A stretch of DNA of 64,000 bases from Sphingobacterium chuzhouense (GTDB taxonomy: Bacteria; Bacteroidota; Bacteroidia; Sphingobacteriales; Sphingobacteriaceae). Each line of letters starts with the position of its first letter. The first letter of the stretch is position 1. The DNA is taken from positions 62,001-126,000 of the forward strand of contig NZ_JACNYL010000003.1 of the NCBI RefSeq assembly GCF_014692525.1. Direction: 5' to 3'. Below the pieces are notes generated by a model, which worked only from the letters and a program-made list of their open reading frames with translations, was not told where the DNA came from and did no database searches. A program made the position numbers and the translations under genes. Below, in pieces: positions 35,037-46,403 of the stretch.

Positions 35037-36032
35037 ATGAGTAATCGAGTGGAAAAAATAACAAGAGTAGGCGTTTTTACATCAGGGGGAGATGCCCCAG
35101 GAATGAACGCTGCTATCCGTGCTGTTGTGAGAACAGCGCTATATAATGGCAAGAAAGTTACTGGTATTTATCACGGCTATCAAGGCATGATTGATAGTAC
35201 CATGTTTGACATGGACAGCCGATCAGTTAGTTCTATTATACAAAAAGGAGGAACCGTCCTTAAAACGGCCCGTTGTATGGAATTTAAAACAGTGGAAGGA
35301 CGTGCTAAGGCATATGAAAATGTTCGTGCAGCGGGGATTGATGCATTAGTTGCGATTGGAGGTGATGGCACGTTTACAGGTGCAGAAATATTTTCGCGCG
35401 AGTTTGATATTCCGGTAATGTGTATACCTGGAACTATCGACAATGACTTGAATGGCACAGACCTTACTATTGGTTACGATACGGCAAATAATACTGTTAT
35501 CGACGCAATTGATAAAATCCGTGATACAGCAGCTTCCCACAATCGCTTATTTTTTGTTGAAGTAATGGGACGTGACTCTGGGTGTATTGCGCTGAACGCA
35601 GGTGTAGCGGGCGGGGCCGAAGCTATCCTTCTTCCAGAAAAGGAGACAGCCATTGATGAACTTATCGAAATGTTGGAACATGCAGCCGATAGGAAAAAGT
35701 CGTCCATGATTGTGATTGTTGCAGAAGGTGATAAAAACGGCGGAGCTAATAACGTCGCTAAACGCGTCAACGAGAAGTTCGATTATTATGATACTAAAGT
35801 TAGTATTTTAGGACATCTACAACGGGGTGGTGCACCTAGTAGTGCAGATAGGGTACTAGCAACTCGTATGGGCTACTCAGCAGTCAACGAACTTTTAAAA
35901 GGCAATACAAGAGCTACTATTGGAATACGCGGATCAGAAATGGTCACTACACCTTTAGAAGAAGCACTCAGTAAAAAAGAATTGAAACTCAACCAAGATC
36001 TTGTTGAAATTGCAAAAATAATGGCATTATAG
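35037..36032 (+). CDS. pfkA: 6-phosphofructokinase
   Basis: A 331-residue PfkA-type enzyme that phosphorylates fructose 6-phosphate in glycolysis. Motifs: FTSGGDAPGMNAAIRA (ATP site start), GGDGTFTGA, PGTIDNDLNGTDLTIGYDTA with the catalytic Asp pair, MGRDSGCIA, and GHLQRGG in the sugar-phosphate site. Length is that of the bacterial ATP-dependent form. It is the first gene of a glycolytic cluster with the BadF-type kinase homolog and gapA. Its promoter carries the shared palindromic site. Confidence 0.95.
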   Translation: MSNRVEKITRVGVFTSGGDAPGMNAAIRAVVRTALYNGKKVTGIYHGYQGMIDSTMFDMDSRSVSSIIQKGGTVLKTARCMEFKTVEGRAKAYENVRAAGIDALVAIGGDGTFTGAEIFSREFDIPVMCIPGTIDNDLNGTDLTIGYDTANNTVIDAIDKIRDTAASHNRLFFVEVMGRDSGCIALNAGVAGGAEAILLPEKETAIDELIEMLEHAADRKKSSMIVIVAEGDKNGGANNVAKRVNEKFDYYDTKVSILGHLQRGGAPSSADRVLATRMGYSAVNELLKGNTRATIGIRGSEMVTTPLEEALSKKELKLNQDLVEIAKIMAL

Positions 36033-36158
36033 CCGTTTGTTTGCACGCAGTTTTTTTTACCTTTGGGTTATTATTATTGTATGAATAATTACGAGTCTTA
36101 AATTTTTATTTTTGACTTTTTAACCGAGCTTCGGCGAGTTATTTTTAGAGATTTTATA

Positions 36159-38011
<1,853 letters not shown>

Positions 38012-38019
38012 GTGAAATA

Positions 38020-38052
38020 AAAAAAGGCTTGCGAATTTGCAAGCCTTTTTTT
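38020..38052. terminator. Bidirectional terminator between gapA and mnmA
   Basis: AAAAAAGGCTTGC pairs with GCAAGCCTTTTTT over a GAATTT loop; T runs follow on both strands. The right arm overlaps the mnmA stop region. Confidence 0.92.
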
Positions 38053-39142
38053 ATTTCATCAGAAAACCACCACCGAGTAAATCACTACCTTCATAGAAAA
38101 CGGCGGATTGACCTGGTGCGATACCTTTAACCCGATGGGCGAAATCCACCTGCATTATATTACCTTGCTGCGTAATAGTAGATAATGCTCCCGCATCCTT
38201 ATATCGTATTTTCGTTATTGCTTCCATCGGCTCTTCTATCGAAGCATATTTAATCAAGTTGATATCGCGTACAAACGCCTGTGATTTTTCCAGCTCATGT
38301 TCCTCTCCCAGTACTACCGTATTGCTTTCCGGTAGTATCTCAATCACGAACATAGGTTTTCCTAATGCAATACCTAATCCTTTCCGTTGACCAATGGTAA
38401 AATAAGGATAACCAATATGCTGCCCTACCACAGTACCATCAGACAATACAAAATTCCCTGGCCCTATCTCATCGTCGAGTGTAGGACGTTTATGGCGTAA
38501 AAATGCGCGATAATCATTGTCTGGCACAAAACAAATTTCGTAGCTTTCAGATTTCTTCGCCAGTTCCTCCTGTCCCATCTCCAAAGCCATTTGTCGAATT
38601 TCTTGTTTCGTAAAATTACCTAATGGAAACTGCGTCCGCGCAAGATTCTCTTGCGATACACCCCATAACACATAGGACTGATCTTTATTTTCGTCTCTTC
38701 CTTTGGATATAACATACCTACCATTGTCATGCAGACGAATATTTGCGTAATGTCCTGTTGCGATAAATTCACAATCCAATTTATCTGCTCGCTTCATCAG
38801 CGCTGACCATTTAATATGGGTATTACAAAGCACACAAGGATTTGGCGTACGTCCAGCGATATATTCATCAACGAAATTGTCAATAACAAAATCGCCAAAC
38901 TCGTCCCGGATATCCAATATATAATGTGGAAAACCATAACCTACTGCTAATGCTCTGGCATCGTTTATACTGTCTAAACTGCAGCAGCCGGTTTCTTTGG
39001 ATGAACCACCCGCCGAGGCATAATCCCATGTTTTCATGGTGATACCGATCACTTCGTAGCCTTGCTCATGTAACATAATGGCCGCTACGGAACTATCTAC
39101 TCCACCACTCATCGCGACCAATACCCTGCCTTTTTTACTCAT
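38051..39142 (-). CDS. mnmA: tRNA-specific 2-thiouridylase
   Basis: A 363-residue enzyme that thiolates U34 of Glu, Gln and Lys tRNAs. The PP-loop is VLVAMSGGVDSSVAA at the N-terminus. The catalytic region has NPCVLCNTHIKW, and the second Cys lies in YEICFVPDNDYRAFL. GQRKGLGIALGKP marks the MnmA-specific C-terminal domain. A -7 box TATCTTTG on the minus strand (39160-39167) lies just upstream of the start. Confidence 0.95.
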   Translation of the reverse strand: MSKKGRVLVAMSGGVDSSVAAIMLHEQGYEVIGITMKTWDYASAGGSSKETGCCSLDSINDARALAVGYGFPHYILDIRDEFGDFVIDNFVDEYIAGRTPNPCVLCNTHIKWSALMKRADKLDCEFIATGHYANIRLHDNGRYVISKGRDENKDQSYVLWGVSQENLARTQFPLGNFTKQEIRQMALEMGQEELAKKSESYEICFVPDNDYRAFLRHKRPTLDDEIGPGNFVLSDGTVVGQHIGYPYFTIGQRKGLGIALGKPMFVIEILPESNTVVLGEEHELEKSQAFVRDINLIKYASIEEPMEAITKIRYKDAGALSTITQQGNIMQVDFAHRVKGIAPGQSAVFYEGSDLLGGGFLMK

Positions 39143-39325
39143 ATTAAATTTGTGAAGTGCAAAGATAGGTTATTTGAAACATAGCCGTGTTTATTTCGTG
39201 TAATTTATTTCCATAGGAATCAATCAGTTGAAAAATACTTTAAAAATAATGCAGACAAAAGTTTCAGATTTCAAAAAAAGAATATAGATTTGCAACGCAA
39301 TCAAGGGAAAAACCTGATTGCGAAA

Positions 39326-39398
39326 GGTGCCATAGCTCAGTTGGTAGAGCAAAGGACTGAAAATCCTTGTGTCGCTGGTTCGAATCCAGCTGGCACCA
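39326..39398 (+). tRNA. tRNA-Phe (GAA), copy 1
   Basis: A 73-base cloverleaf with acceptor GGTGCCA/TGGCACC, anticodon loop CTGAAAA (GAA) and T-arm GCTGG-TTCGAAT-CCAGC. A -7 box TAGATTTG lies at 39285-39292. The bases after the discriminator happen to read CCA. Confidence 0.96.
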
Positions 39399-39442
39399 CC
39401 AGAAAATCTGAAAGTAACAGATTCCAAACAAAAACTTAAAAA

Positions 39443-39515
39443 GGTGCCATAGCTCAGTTGGTAGAGCAAAGGACTGAAAATCCTTGTGTCGCTGGTTCGA
39501 ATCCAGCTGGCACCA
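39443..39515 (+). tRNA. tRNA-Phe (GAA), copy 2
   Basis: Identical in all 73 bases to the copy 44 bases upstream. It shares the same transcript and the terminator that follows. No CCA is encoded here. Confidence 0.96.
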
Positions 39516-39516
39516 C

Positions 39517-39549
39517 AAAAAGCCTTTCCGAATCGGAAAGGCTTTTTTT
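39517..39549 (+). terminator. Terminator of the tRNA-Phe pair
   Basis: AAAAGCCTTTCC pairs with GGAAAGGCTTTT over a short loop, with a run of seven Ts. Confidence 0.92.
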
Positions 39550-39582
39550 ATTTTTAATTTTTACTTTTCGACCCTAATCCCC

Positions 39583-39590
39583 TATATTTG
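39583..39590 (+). promoter_or_regulatory. metY-hom leader promoter (-7 box)
   Basis: TATATTTG at 39583-39590 matches TAnnTTTG, with TTTTCG about 19 bases upstream as the -33 element. Transcription should start near 39597, giving a leader of about 400 bases before metY. Confidence 0.75.
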
Positions 39591-39639
39591 CATCGTACTT
39601 CTATTAAAGTACGCTAATCAACACCTCGCATTGTGTTAG

Positions 39640-39768
39640 GTCTTGATTTATAAAGAAGTGGCGAGAGACTGGCTCGATGACCCACTGGCAACCAGCAAGA
39701 GAGAATTGAAAAGGTGCCAAATCCTGTCCAATAACAATATCGTTTTGGAACATATAAATAGATAAGAC
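39640..39768 (+). ncRNA. SAM riboswitch (SAM-I/S-box type)
   Basis: The core GAGACTGGCTCGATGACCCA (39664-39683), GGCAACC, then AAAGGTGCCAAATCCTG (about 39710-39725) is the S-box signature. An outer P1 stem can form between GTCTTGATTTAT (39640-39651) and ATAAAT...AAGAC (about 39755-39768). It should sense S-adenosylmethionine and reduce expression of the methionine genes metY and hom downstream. Confidence 0.9.
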
Positions 39769-39769
39769 A

Positions 39770-39865
39770 ATGGAAATAGGTAAACTAAGCATTTCTAATA
39801 ACGAACTCCTTCGCTCGACAGCATTTATTTGTTGTTGTACTTATGTAGCTATGCGAATGCGCTAG
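39770..39865 (+). CDS. Cys/Met-rich 31-residue leader peptide before metY
   Basis: An ATG at 39770, one base after the riboswitch P1 stem, opens 31 codons ending in TAG (39863-39865). The start is MEIGKLSISNNELLR. The second half carries three consecutive Cys codons (ICCCTY) and then two Met codons (AMRMR). A large hairpin begins at the stop codon. Codon runs for the end products of the pathway, followed by a stem-loop, are the hallmark of ribosome-mediated attenuation. Poly-Cys leaders are known in mycobacteria. I infer a sensor of cysteine/methionine charging. Confidence 0.65.
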   Translation: MEIGKLSISNNELLRSTAFICCCTYVAMRMR

Positions 39866-39933
39866 TCGTTCTTGGTAATGTACGGTTTTTAACACATTCC
39901 TTCCCTATTTCACATTACCATCCTATGAACGAC
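39865..39933 (+). promoter_or_regulatory. Hairpin after the leader peptide (attenuator candidate)
   Basis: GTCGTTC (39865-39871) pairs with GAACGAC (39927-39933), and GGTAATGT (39874-39881) with ACATTACC (39912-39919). The long stem starts at the leader stop codon, where a stalled ribosome would change its folding. It lacks a direct T run, so it could act on translation or transcript stability. Confidence 0.65.
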
Positions 39934-39995
39934 CAGCTTCCGTATAAAGGGAATGCGTGTTTAATCATTATATTTATTACATTAAAACATTATAA

Positions 39996-41306
<1,311 letters not shown>

Positions 41307-41341
41307 TAGATAGACATACTTTTAGAAATAAAATAATAACA

Positions 41342-42523
41342 ATGGGTGAAAGATTAATCATAGGCATGTTTGGATTTGGTGTGGTTGGACAGGGCTTATA
41401 TGATATTATAAAAACAAAAAAACTAAATTTAGAAATCAAGAAGTTCGTTATCAAAAATGCGGACAAGAAGAGGACGCTCCCAGCAGAACTTTTTACCACA
41501 GATGCTGAATCTATTTTGAGAGATGATGAGATAAATACCGTTGTTGAACTTATAGACGATGCCAATGCAGCTTTTGAAATCACCAAGCAGGCACTAAAAA
41601 ATGGTAAAAATGTAGTCTCTGCCAATAAGAAGATGATTGCTTCTCATTTAGAAGAACTTACACTCATTCAACAAGAATACGGCACATCTTTATTATATGA
41701 AGGTGCAGTATGCGGAAGCATTCCTATTATTCGTAATTTAGAGGAATACTATGATAATGAGCTGTTACATTCCGTTAGTGGTATCTTCAACGGTTCTTCC
41801 AATTATATTCTATCGAAGATATTTAATGAAAACCAGAGCTATGACGTCGCGTTGAAACAGGCACAGGACTTAGGGTTTGCAGAAACAGATCCAACACTAG
41901 ATGTGGGCGGATTCGATCCAAAATACAAGTTAGCTATTGTTGCTTCCCACGCTTACGGAATCTATGTGAATCCCGACGATATCCTCAATATAGGAATTGA
42001 TAAACTGGACGATCGAGACATCCGTTTTGCTAAAGAAAAAGGGTTTAAAATTAAACTCTTGCCTTTCGCAAAAGAAATCAACAATAATCAGGTCGTTCTG
42101 TATGTATTGCCAAGGTTGATTACATCTGACAATATCTTGTTCAATGTAGAAAATGAAAACAATGGCGTCCTGGTAAAAGCCGCTTTTGCAGACGAGCAGT
42201 TTTTTTATGGAAAAGGTGCTGGCGGACACCCTACCGGCTCCGCTGTGCTTTCGGATATCGCTGCGTTGCGTTATGGCTATCGCTACGAATACAAAAAGCA
42301 CTTGGAGGCATCTCAAATCCAGTACAATACGAATTATAAATTAAAGGTATATTTTCGCTATCTGAAAGAAGAAACCTTGAATCAGGTTCAGTTTGATGCT
42401 ATAGTGGAACGTTTCTATGGGCAAGATTTCAAATACGTCATTGGAGAAATTAACCTACGGGAAATTATCGCAAAAAGAGACATAATCAACCAAGTTGGAA
42501 ATTTTATTGCGGAAGTCCTTTAA
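41342..42523 (+). CDS. hom: Homoserine dehydrogenase
   Basis: A 393-residue NAD(P)-dependent enzyme reducing aspartate semialdehyde to homoserine, the precursor of methionine and threonine. It starts LIIGMFGFGVVGQGLYD (Rossmann). Conserved stretches are NKKMIASH, YEGAVCGSIPIIRNL, GIFNGSSNYIL and FAETDPTLDVGGFD with catalytic Lys/Asp region. The C-terminus beyond about 340 is not a clear ACT domain. It lies 35 bases after metY and is probably co-transcribed, so the SAM riboswitch would also affect homoserine supply. Confidence 0.94.
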   Translation: MGERLIIGMFGFGVVGQGLYDIIKTKKLNLEIKKFVIKNADKKRTLPAELFTTDAESILRDDEINTVVELIDDANAAFEITKQALKNGKNVVSANKKMIASHLEELTLIQQEYGTSLLYEGAVCGSIPIIRNLEEYYDNELLHSVSGIFNGSSNYILSKIFNENQSYDVALKQAQDLGFAETDPTLDVGGFDPKYKLAIVASHAYGIYVNPDDILNIGIDKLDDRDIRFAKEKGFKIKLLPFAKEINNNQVVLYVLPRLITSDNILFNVENENNGVLVKAAFADEQFFYGKGAGGHPTGSAVLSDIAALRYGYRYEYKKHLEASQIQYNTNYKLKVYFRYLKEETLNQVQFDAIVERFYGQDFKYVIGEINLREIIAKRDIINQVGNFIAEVL

Positions 42524-42628
42524 AAGGACTTTCCGTAATAGATTTCTATTTATGGAACTTATAAAAGCAGAGATTTTCTTAAGAGACTTACAAAATTCTG
42601 TTTTTTTGTTATATTTGCCCTCAAAATA

Positions 42629-42702
42629 CGGGATGTAGCGTAGCCCGGTATCGCGCCAGCATGGGGTGCTGGAGGTCGTCGGTTCAAATCCGGCCATCCC
42701 GA
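42629..42702 (+). tRNA. tRNA-Pro (GGG)
   Basis: A 74-base cloverleaf with acceptor CGGGATG/CATCCCG, anticodon stem CCAGC/GCTGG around ATGGGGT (anticodon GGG), and T-loop TTCAAAT. Discriminator A; no CCA encoded. A -7 box TATATTTG lies at 42610-42617. Confidence 0.95.
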
Positions 42703-42707
42703 CAATT

Positions 42708-42739
42708 ACAAAGCTTTCCATCTTACCGGAAAGCTTTGT
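42708..42739 (+). terminator. Terminator after tRNA-Pro
   Basis: ACAAAGCTTTCC (42708-42719) pairs with GGAAAGCTTTGT (42728-42739); a T-rich stretch follows. Confidence 0.85.
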
Positions 42740-42829
42740 TGTTTAATATCAAAACAGTTTTTATATTAGTGAATGGCAATTAAAACTATATCAAGTCGTT
42801 CTATTTATTTCGAATAAATCATCACATTT

Positions 42830-43465
42830 TTGAAAAACCATCTACTATTTATCGATACAGAGACTTCCGGTATTCCACAGCGTTGGAATCGCCCGTATTC
42901 AGATGAAAAAAATTGGCCACATGTCATCCAAGTAGCTTGGATTGTTTACGAAGCTGACGGAACGGAAATCAAGCGTATGAGCAAATACATTTATGACGAT
43001 GATATAAAAATAACCTCTTCTTCTTACAACGTACACGGTATTACAAGTGAATTTCTGAAACAGCATGGAGATAAAAGAAAGGAAGTGTTACGTAAGCTGT
43101 CGTACGACATACAAAAATATAATCCACTCATTATTGGTCATTTCGTCGAATTAGACGTACAAGTGCTAAGTGCAGATTATTACAGAGCGAATCTTAAGAA
43201 TCCCTTCATCAGTCAATCGTTTTTCTGCACGATGTTGGATAGCGAGAAATATGCCGCCAATCCGTCGATAACATATCTCCGATTGCCGCAGCTTCACGAA
43301 TACATTTTTGACAACTCATTGACAGAAATCCATGAGGCTGAACAAGATGCCAGTGCAACAGCTAAATGTTTTTTCGAGCTTTGGAATCGTCAAGAGATAA
43401 CAAAATCGGATATGGAACGGCAACAAAAGATGTTTTCACAAAAACTTAACTTTTTAGATAAATAG
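42830..43465 (+). CDS. DEDDh 3'-5' exonuclease (DnaQ/epsilon-like)
   Basis: A 211-residue exonuclease. Exo I is LLFIDTETSGIP, exo II includes IIGHFVELDVQVL, and exo III is HEAEQDASATAKCFFEL with the His and last Asp of the DEDDh set. It begins at a TTG codon (42830): an in-frame TAA lies 15 bases upstream and no ATG occurs before exo I. It lies 30 bases before the DUF294/CBS gene; the pair is often adjacent in this phylum, suggesting a shared nucleotide-related role. Confidence 0.9.
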   Translation: MKNHLLFIDTETSGIPQRWNRPYSDEKNWPHVIQVAWIVYEADGTEIKRMSKYIYDDDIKITSSSYNVHGITSEFLKQHGDKRKEVLRKLSYDIQKYNPLIIGHFVELDVQVLSADYYRANLKNPFISQSFFCTMLDSEKYAANPSITYLRLPQLHEYIFDNSLTEIHEAEQDASATAKCFFELWNRQEITKSDMERQQKMFSQKLNFLDK

Positions 43466-43495
43466 AATGTCTAACATTGTGTTAAAAAGCAGATT

Positions 43496-45403
43496 ATGCT
43501 AAATTTAATTGAAATTTTAAAAAATACACCACCTTTTGATATCCTTCCGGAGAGCGTACTTCGAGGTATTTCTGAATCGTTGATACAAACTTCTTATACG
43601 CGAGATACGCTTGCTTATAGACAAGAAGTAACGGAGGTAAAAGGTGTCGACATTATCGTCAAGGGAGAATATGAGACTTTTTTTTTCGACTCGTCCGAAA
43701 ACAAACGTTCGATTGAGATACACCATCCTCTTTATTGCTTTGGGGGGATTTCCATTCTCCTCAACAGAACGAAAGCTTTAAAATCGGTCATGGCGAAAAA
43801 GGGCACGGTTGTATATAATTTACCACGTAAGGAATTTCTTGAATTATGTCATGCTTACGACGATTTTTTCCAATATTACACAACCGATTTTGGAAAAAAA
43901 ATGCTGGATGAAGAATTTTCACATTTTGTAAAAACCCCGGCTTCTTTTGAAGAAAGTTATATCGCAGCTGAGCAGCTCTATTCCCGCAAAATAGATGGGA
44001 TAGCTTATAAAGACATTGTATCTTGTGCCGCAGACACGCCTATTTACAAAGCTGCGAAACATATGGCTGACAATCGCGTAAGTTGCCTCTTTATTCGGGA
44101 CGAAAACCAAGACATCATAGGCTATGCCACCGACATGACCCTCCGTGACAACGTTATTGCTAAATGTATTAATGTCAATGCATCAATTGCCGAGGTGATG
44201 GATAATCCTATCGTATCGATATCTCATCAAGCTTATCTCTATGAAGCTGTGCTCATGATGTTTAGTACGAAAACCCGCTACCTTTTAGTCGAAAAAGACG
44301 GACGGTACGTGGGTTTCTTGAGTCGAAACCGGATATTAAGCGAACAGGGACAATCGCCGCTAGTCTTCATTCAATCCGTAAAGTTGGCGGAAACGATCGA
44401 AGAATTACGTCAAAAATGGAATTATGTGCCGGAAATCATAAAACAACTATTAGGTCGTGGTATTAATGCTGAGATTACCAATCAGGTTATTACAACGATA
44501 GCGGATACTATTGCCATTAAAGTTATTGAACGTGTAATTCGGGAAATGGGCGAACCTCCAGCTAAGTTTGTCTTTATGGTTACAGGAAGTGAGGGGAGAA
44601 AAGAACAAACCTTAAAAACCGATCAAGACAACGCCATTATCTATGAAGATAAGGCTAACGAACAACGGGAAATGGTTAGAAAATACTTCCTCACTTTCGC
44701 AAAAAAAGTATCAGATTATTTAAATGAAATTGGCTTCAGTTATTGCGAAGGAGGATACATGGCCAGCAATCCTGAGTGGACCCATTCTTTATCACATTGG
44801 AAACGCAACTATAAAAAGTGGATTGAGGAAAGTGTACCCGAAAATGCAATCAAATTCTCGACATTTTTTGACTGCCGTTTTCTGTATGGCGAAAAAAACA
44901 TTATCGAAGAGCTCAAACAATTTTTAGAAGTCGAACTTCAAAAGCCAAACGATCGTTTTTTTGCTTTTACCGCAAAAAATGCGCTGCAATATGAGCCTCC
45001 CCTAACGTTCTTTAAGAATATTAAAACGGAGACTATCGGCAAGGCCGAGGTTTTCAATATCAAAAATGCGATGACACCAATTGTAGATTTGGTTAGGGTA
45101 TATGCGCTTAAAAAAAGAATATATCAGGAAAACACGGGAGAGAGATTAAAGAAACTGATGGAATTGGGTGTCTTCACGCCTCAACAATACCATGAACTTT
45201 ATCAATCCTACTATTATTTAATGGCGTTGAGATTGGAAAACCAAGCTAATCAGATACTGGTGGAGAAGTCAGATCCTAATAACTACATCCGTATTAACAC
45301 ATTAACCAAAATTGAAAAGGCTACCTTAAGGGAGATATTTAAGACGATCGGTAACTTTCAAATGGGAATAAAAATGCGCTTTACTAATAATATACTCGGT
45401 TAA
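43496..45403 (+). CDS. DUF294 nucleotidyltransferase-like protein with cNMP-binding and CBS domains
   Basis: A 635-residue signalling-type protein. Order: cyclic-nucleotide-binding-like domain (about 1-140), two CBS motifs (about 165-290, SCLFIRDENQDIIGYAT and YLLVEKDGRYVGFL), a DUF294 nucleotidyltransferase domain (FVFMVTGSEGRKEQTLKTDQDNAIIYED is split here as TGSEGRKEQTLKTDQDNA) and a C-terminal helical DUF294_C domain. The nucleotidyltransferase G-S and D-x-D residues are present. Probably adenylylates or senses nucleotides; the target is unknown. Co-transcribed with the exonuclease. Confidence 0.9.
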   Translation: MLNLIEILKNTPPFDILPESVLRGISESLIQTSYTRDTLAYRQEVTEVKGVDIIVKGEYETFFFDSSENKRSIEIHHPLYCFGGISILLNRTKALKSVMAKKGTVVYNLPRKEFLELCHAYDDFFQYYTTDFGKKMLDEEFSHFVKTPASFEESYIAAEQLYSRKIDGIAYKDIVSCAADTPIYKAAKHMADNRVSCLFIRDENQDIIGYATDMTLRDNVIAKCINVNASIAEVMDNPIVSISHQAYLYEAVLMMFSTKTRYLLVEKDGRYVGFLSRNRILSEQGQSPLVFIQSVKLAETIEELRQKWNYVPEIIKQLLGRGINAEITNQVITTIADTIAIKVIERVIREMGEPPAKFVFMVTGSEGRKEQTLKTDQDNAIIYEDKANEQREMVRKYFLTFAKKVSDYLNEIGFSYCEGGYMASNPEWTHSLSHWKRNYKKWIEESVPENAIKFSTFFDCRFLYGEKNIIEELKQFLEVELQKPNDRFFAFTAKNALQYEPPLTFFKNIKTETIGKAEVFNIKNAMTPIVDLVRVYALKKRIYQENTGERLKKLMELGVFTPQQYHELYQSYYYLMALRLENQANQILVEKSDPNNYIRINTLTKIEKATLREIFKTIGNFQMGIKMRFTNNILG

Positions 45404-45475
45404 TATTTAACCGCAAACTTATTAATACAACATAAAAATGTTACAGAATATGGAGAAACTAATTATGAAAACAGC

Positions 45476-45506
45476 TTGACTTAGTGTAAAAAATACACTA
45501 TATTTG
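45476..45506 (+). promoter_or_regulatory. Promoter of the candidate sRNA, with operator-like palindrome in the spacer
   Basis: TTGAC (45476-45480) and TATATTTG (45499-45506) form a consensus promoter. The 17-base TAGTGTAAAAAATACAC fills the spacer (45482-45498), a position where a repressor would block RNA polymerase. The same 17 bases precede pfkA and fba. Confidence 0.8.
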
Positions 45507-45511
45507 TACTT

Positions 45512-45579
45512 TCATAATTTAGGTTTATAATTGGTTAGTTAAGGGCTTTCATTCTCCCCGTTTGAAAGCCCTTTTTATT
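45512..45579 (+). ncRNA. Candidate small RNA of about 68 nt
   Basis: A strong promoter ends at 45506, and an intrinsic terminator follows within 75 bases: AAGGGCTTTCA (45541-45551) pairs with TGAAAGCCCTT (45563-45573), followed by TTTATTT. There is no ATG in the short transcript and no plus-strand gene until 47800. The terminator loop is C-rich (TTCTCCCCGTT). The transcript limits are estimated. It could alternatively be the terminator of the DUF294 operon with a fortuitous promoter before it. Confidence 0.65.
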
Positions 45580-45603
45580 TGGAAAGGTAATATCATACAT
45601 ATA

Positions 45604-45632
45604 AAAAATGCCTCCTATCTGGAGGCATTTTT
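45604..45632 (-). terminator. Terminator of the YceI gene
   Basis: AAAAATGCCTCC pairs with GGAGGCATTTTT over TATCT; on the minus strand a run of six Ts follows the stem. Confidence 0.88.
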
Positions 45633-45653
45633 AAAAATATGTTATAACATCTA

Positions 45654-46331
45654 TTATTGCTTTGCAGCCTCTAGATTAACTCCAACTTCGATGTCCCTGC
45701 TTATTCCCCACTCCGCCGGGTCCAAATCCGAAGTACCGAATTTGATACCCCAATCTACGCGATTTACCGTAAATTTAGCCTCTACGGCCACTTTATCGTC
45801 TTGAACATCAATCTTAGCAGGAAAAGACACGTTCAATGTGCTATCCAATAAAGTAAGATTACCGCTAACGAGTTTATTTGCGCCATCCACGGCATCCTTC
45901 ACAGTAGATAAATCCAAGTCGGCAACCTGTGTAATATGGAAGGTTGCAGTCGCATGTTTTTCAACATTAAAAAAGTCTTCGCTTTTCAAGTGATTTTGTA
46001 AATCACTAGCTTTTTTATCCGCTTCGGTAACCGAAGCAGCGTCAACTTGCAAGGATTTCATATCAATGGTAAAATCACCTGCATTAACATTTCCGTCTGC
46101 AACTGATAATTCACCGGAATTTATCGAGAGCGTACCCCAACGAGGAGCAAGACCACCTTTATGTGTCGCTCTCCAATTCACCTCAGAAGCTTCTACATTA
46201 GCAACATATACATCTCCTTGTTTCTCAGCCACTTCTTGTTTTTCGGATACTTGCGTCTTTGAAGAATTTCCTCCACAAGAAGCAAATAAAATGGCAGTAC
46301 CTGCTACCACTGATAAAAAAATCTTTCTCAT
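45654..46331 (-). CDS. YceI-family lipoprotein
   Basis: A 225-residue protein with lipoprotein signal MRKIFLSVVAGTAILFASC (Cys 19). The mature part has the YceI lipocalin-like beta barrel: SEVNWRATHKGG near the start, the conserved FTIDMKSL and SEDFFNVEKHATATFHIT, and VDWGIKFGTSD before the end. YceI proteins bind polyisoprenoids or amphiphiles in the periplasm. It is a single-gene unit. Confidence 0.92.
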   Translation of the reverse strand: MRKIFLSVVAGTAILFASCGGNSSKTQVSEKQEVAEKQGDVYVANVEASEVNWRATHKGGLAPRWGTLSINSGELSVADGNVNAGDFTIDMKSLQVDAASVTEADKKASDLQNHLKSEDFFNVEKHATATFHITQVADLDLSTVKDAVDGANKLVSGNLTLLDSTLNVSFPAKIDVQDDKVAVEAKFTVNRVDWGIKFGTSDLDPAEWGISRDIEVGVNLEAAKQ

Positions 46332-46403
46332 AAATGTCTTATTTATTAAATAAAATTGCTTTAAAAATACCCATCTTTTTTGACGTTCACAATAGGCGTG
46401 TCT

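Noticed and set aside
39224..39518. Two minus-strand frames with repeated CQLDSNQRHKDFQSF stretches
   Set aside because: They are antisense to the two identical tRNA-Phe genes.
42455..42721. Minus-strand frame starting near MAGFEPTTSST
   Set aside because: Antisense to tRNA-Pro and the end of hom; not a gene.
45562..45804. A plus-strand frame starting in the sRNA terminator
   Set aside because: It begins downstream of the terminator stem and runs antisense to the YceI gene.
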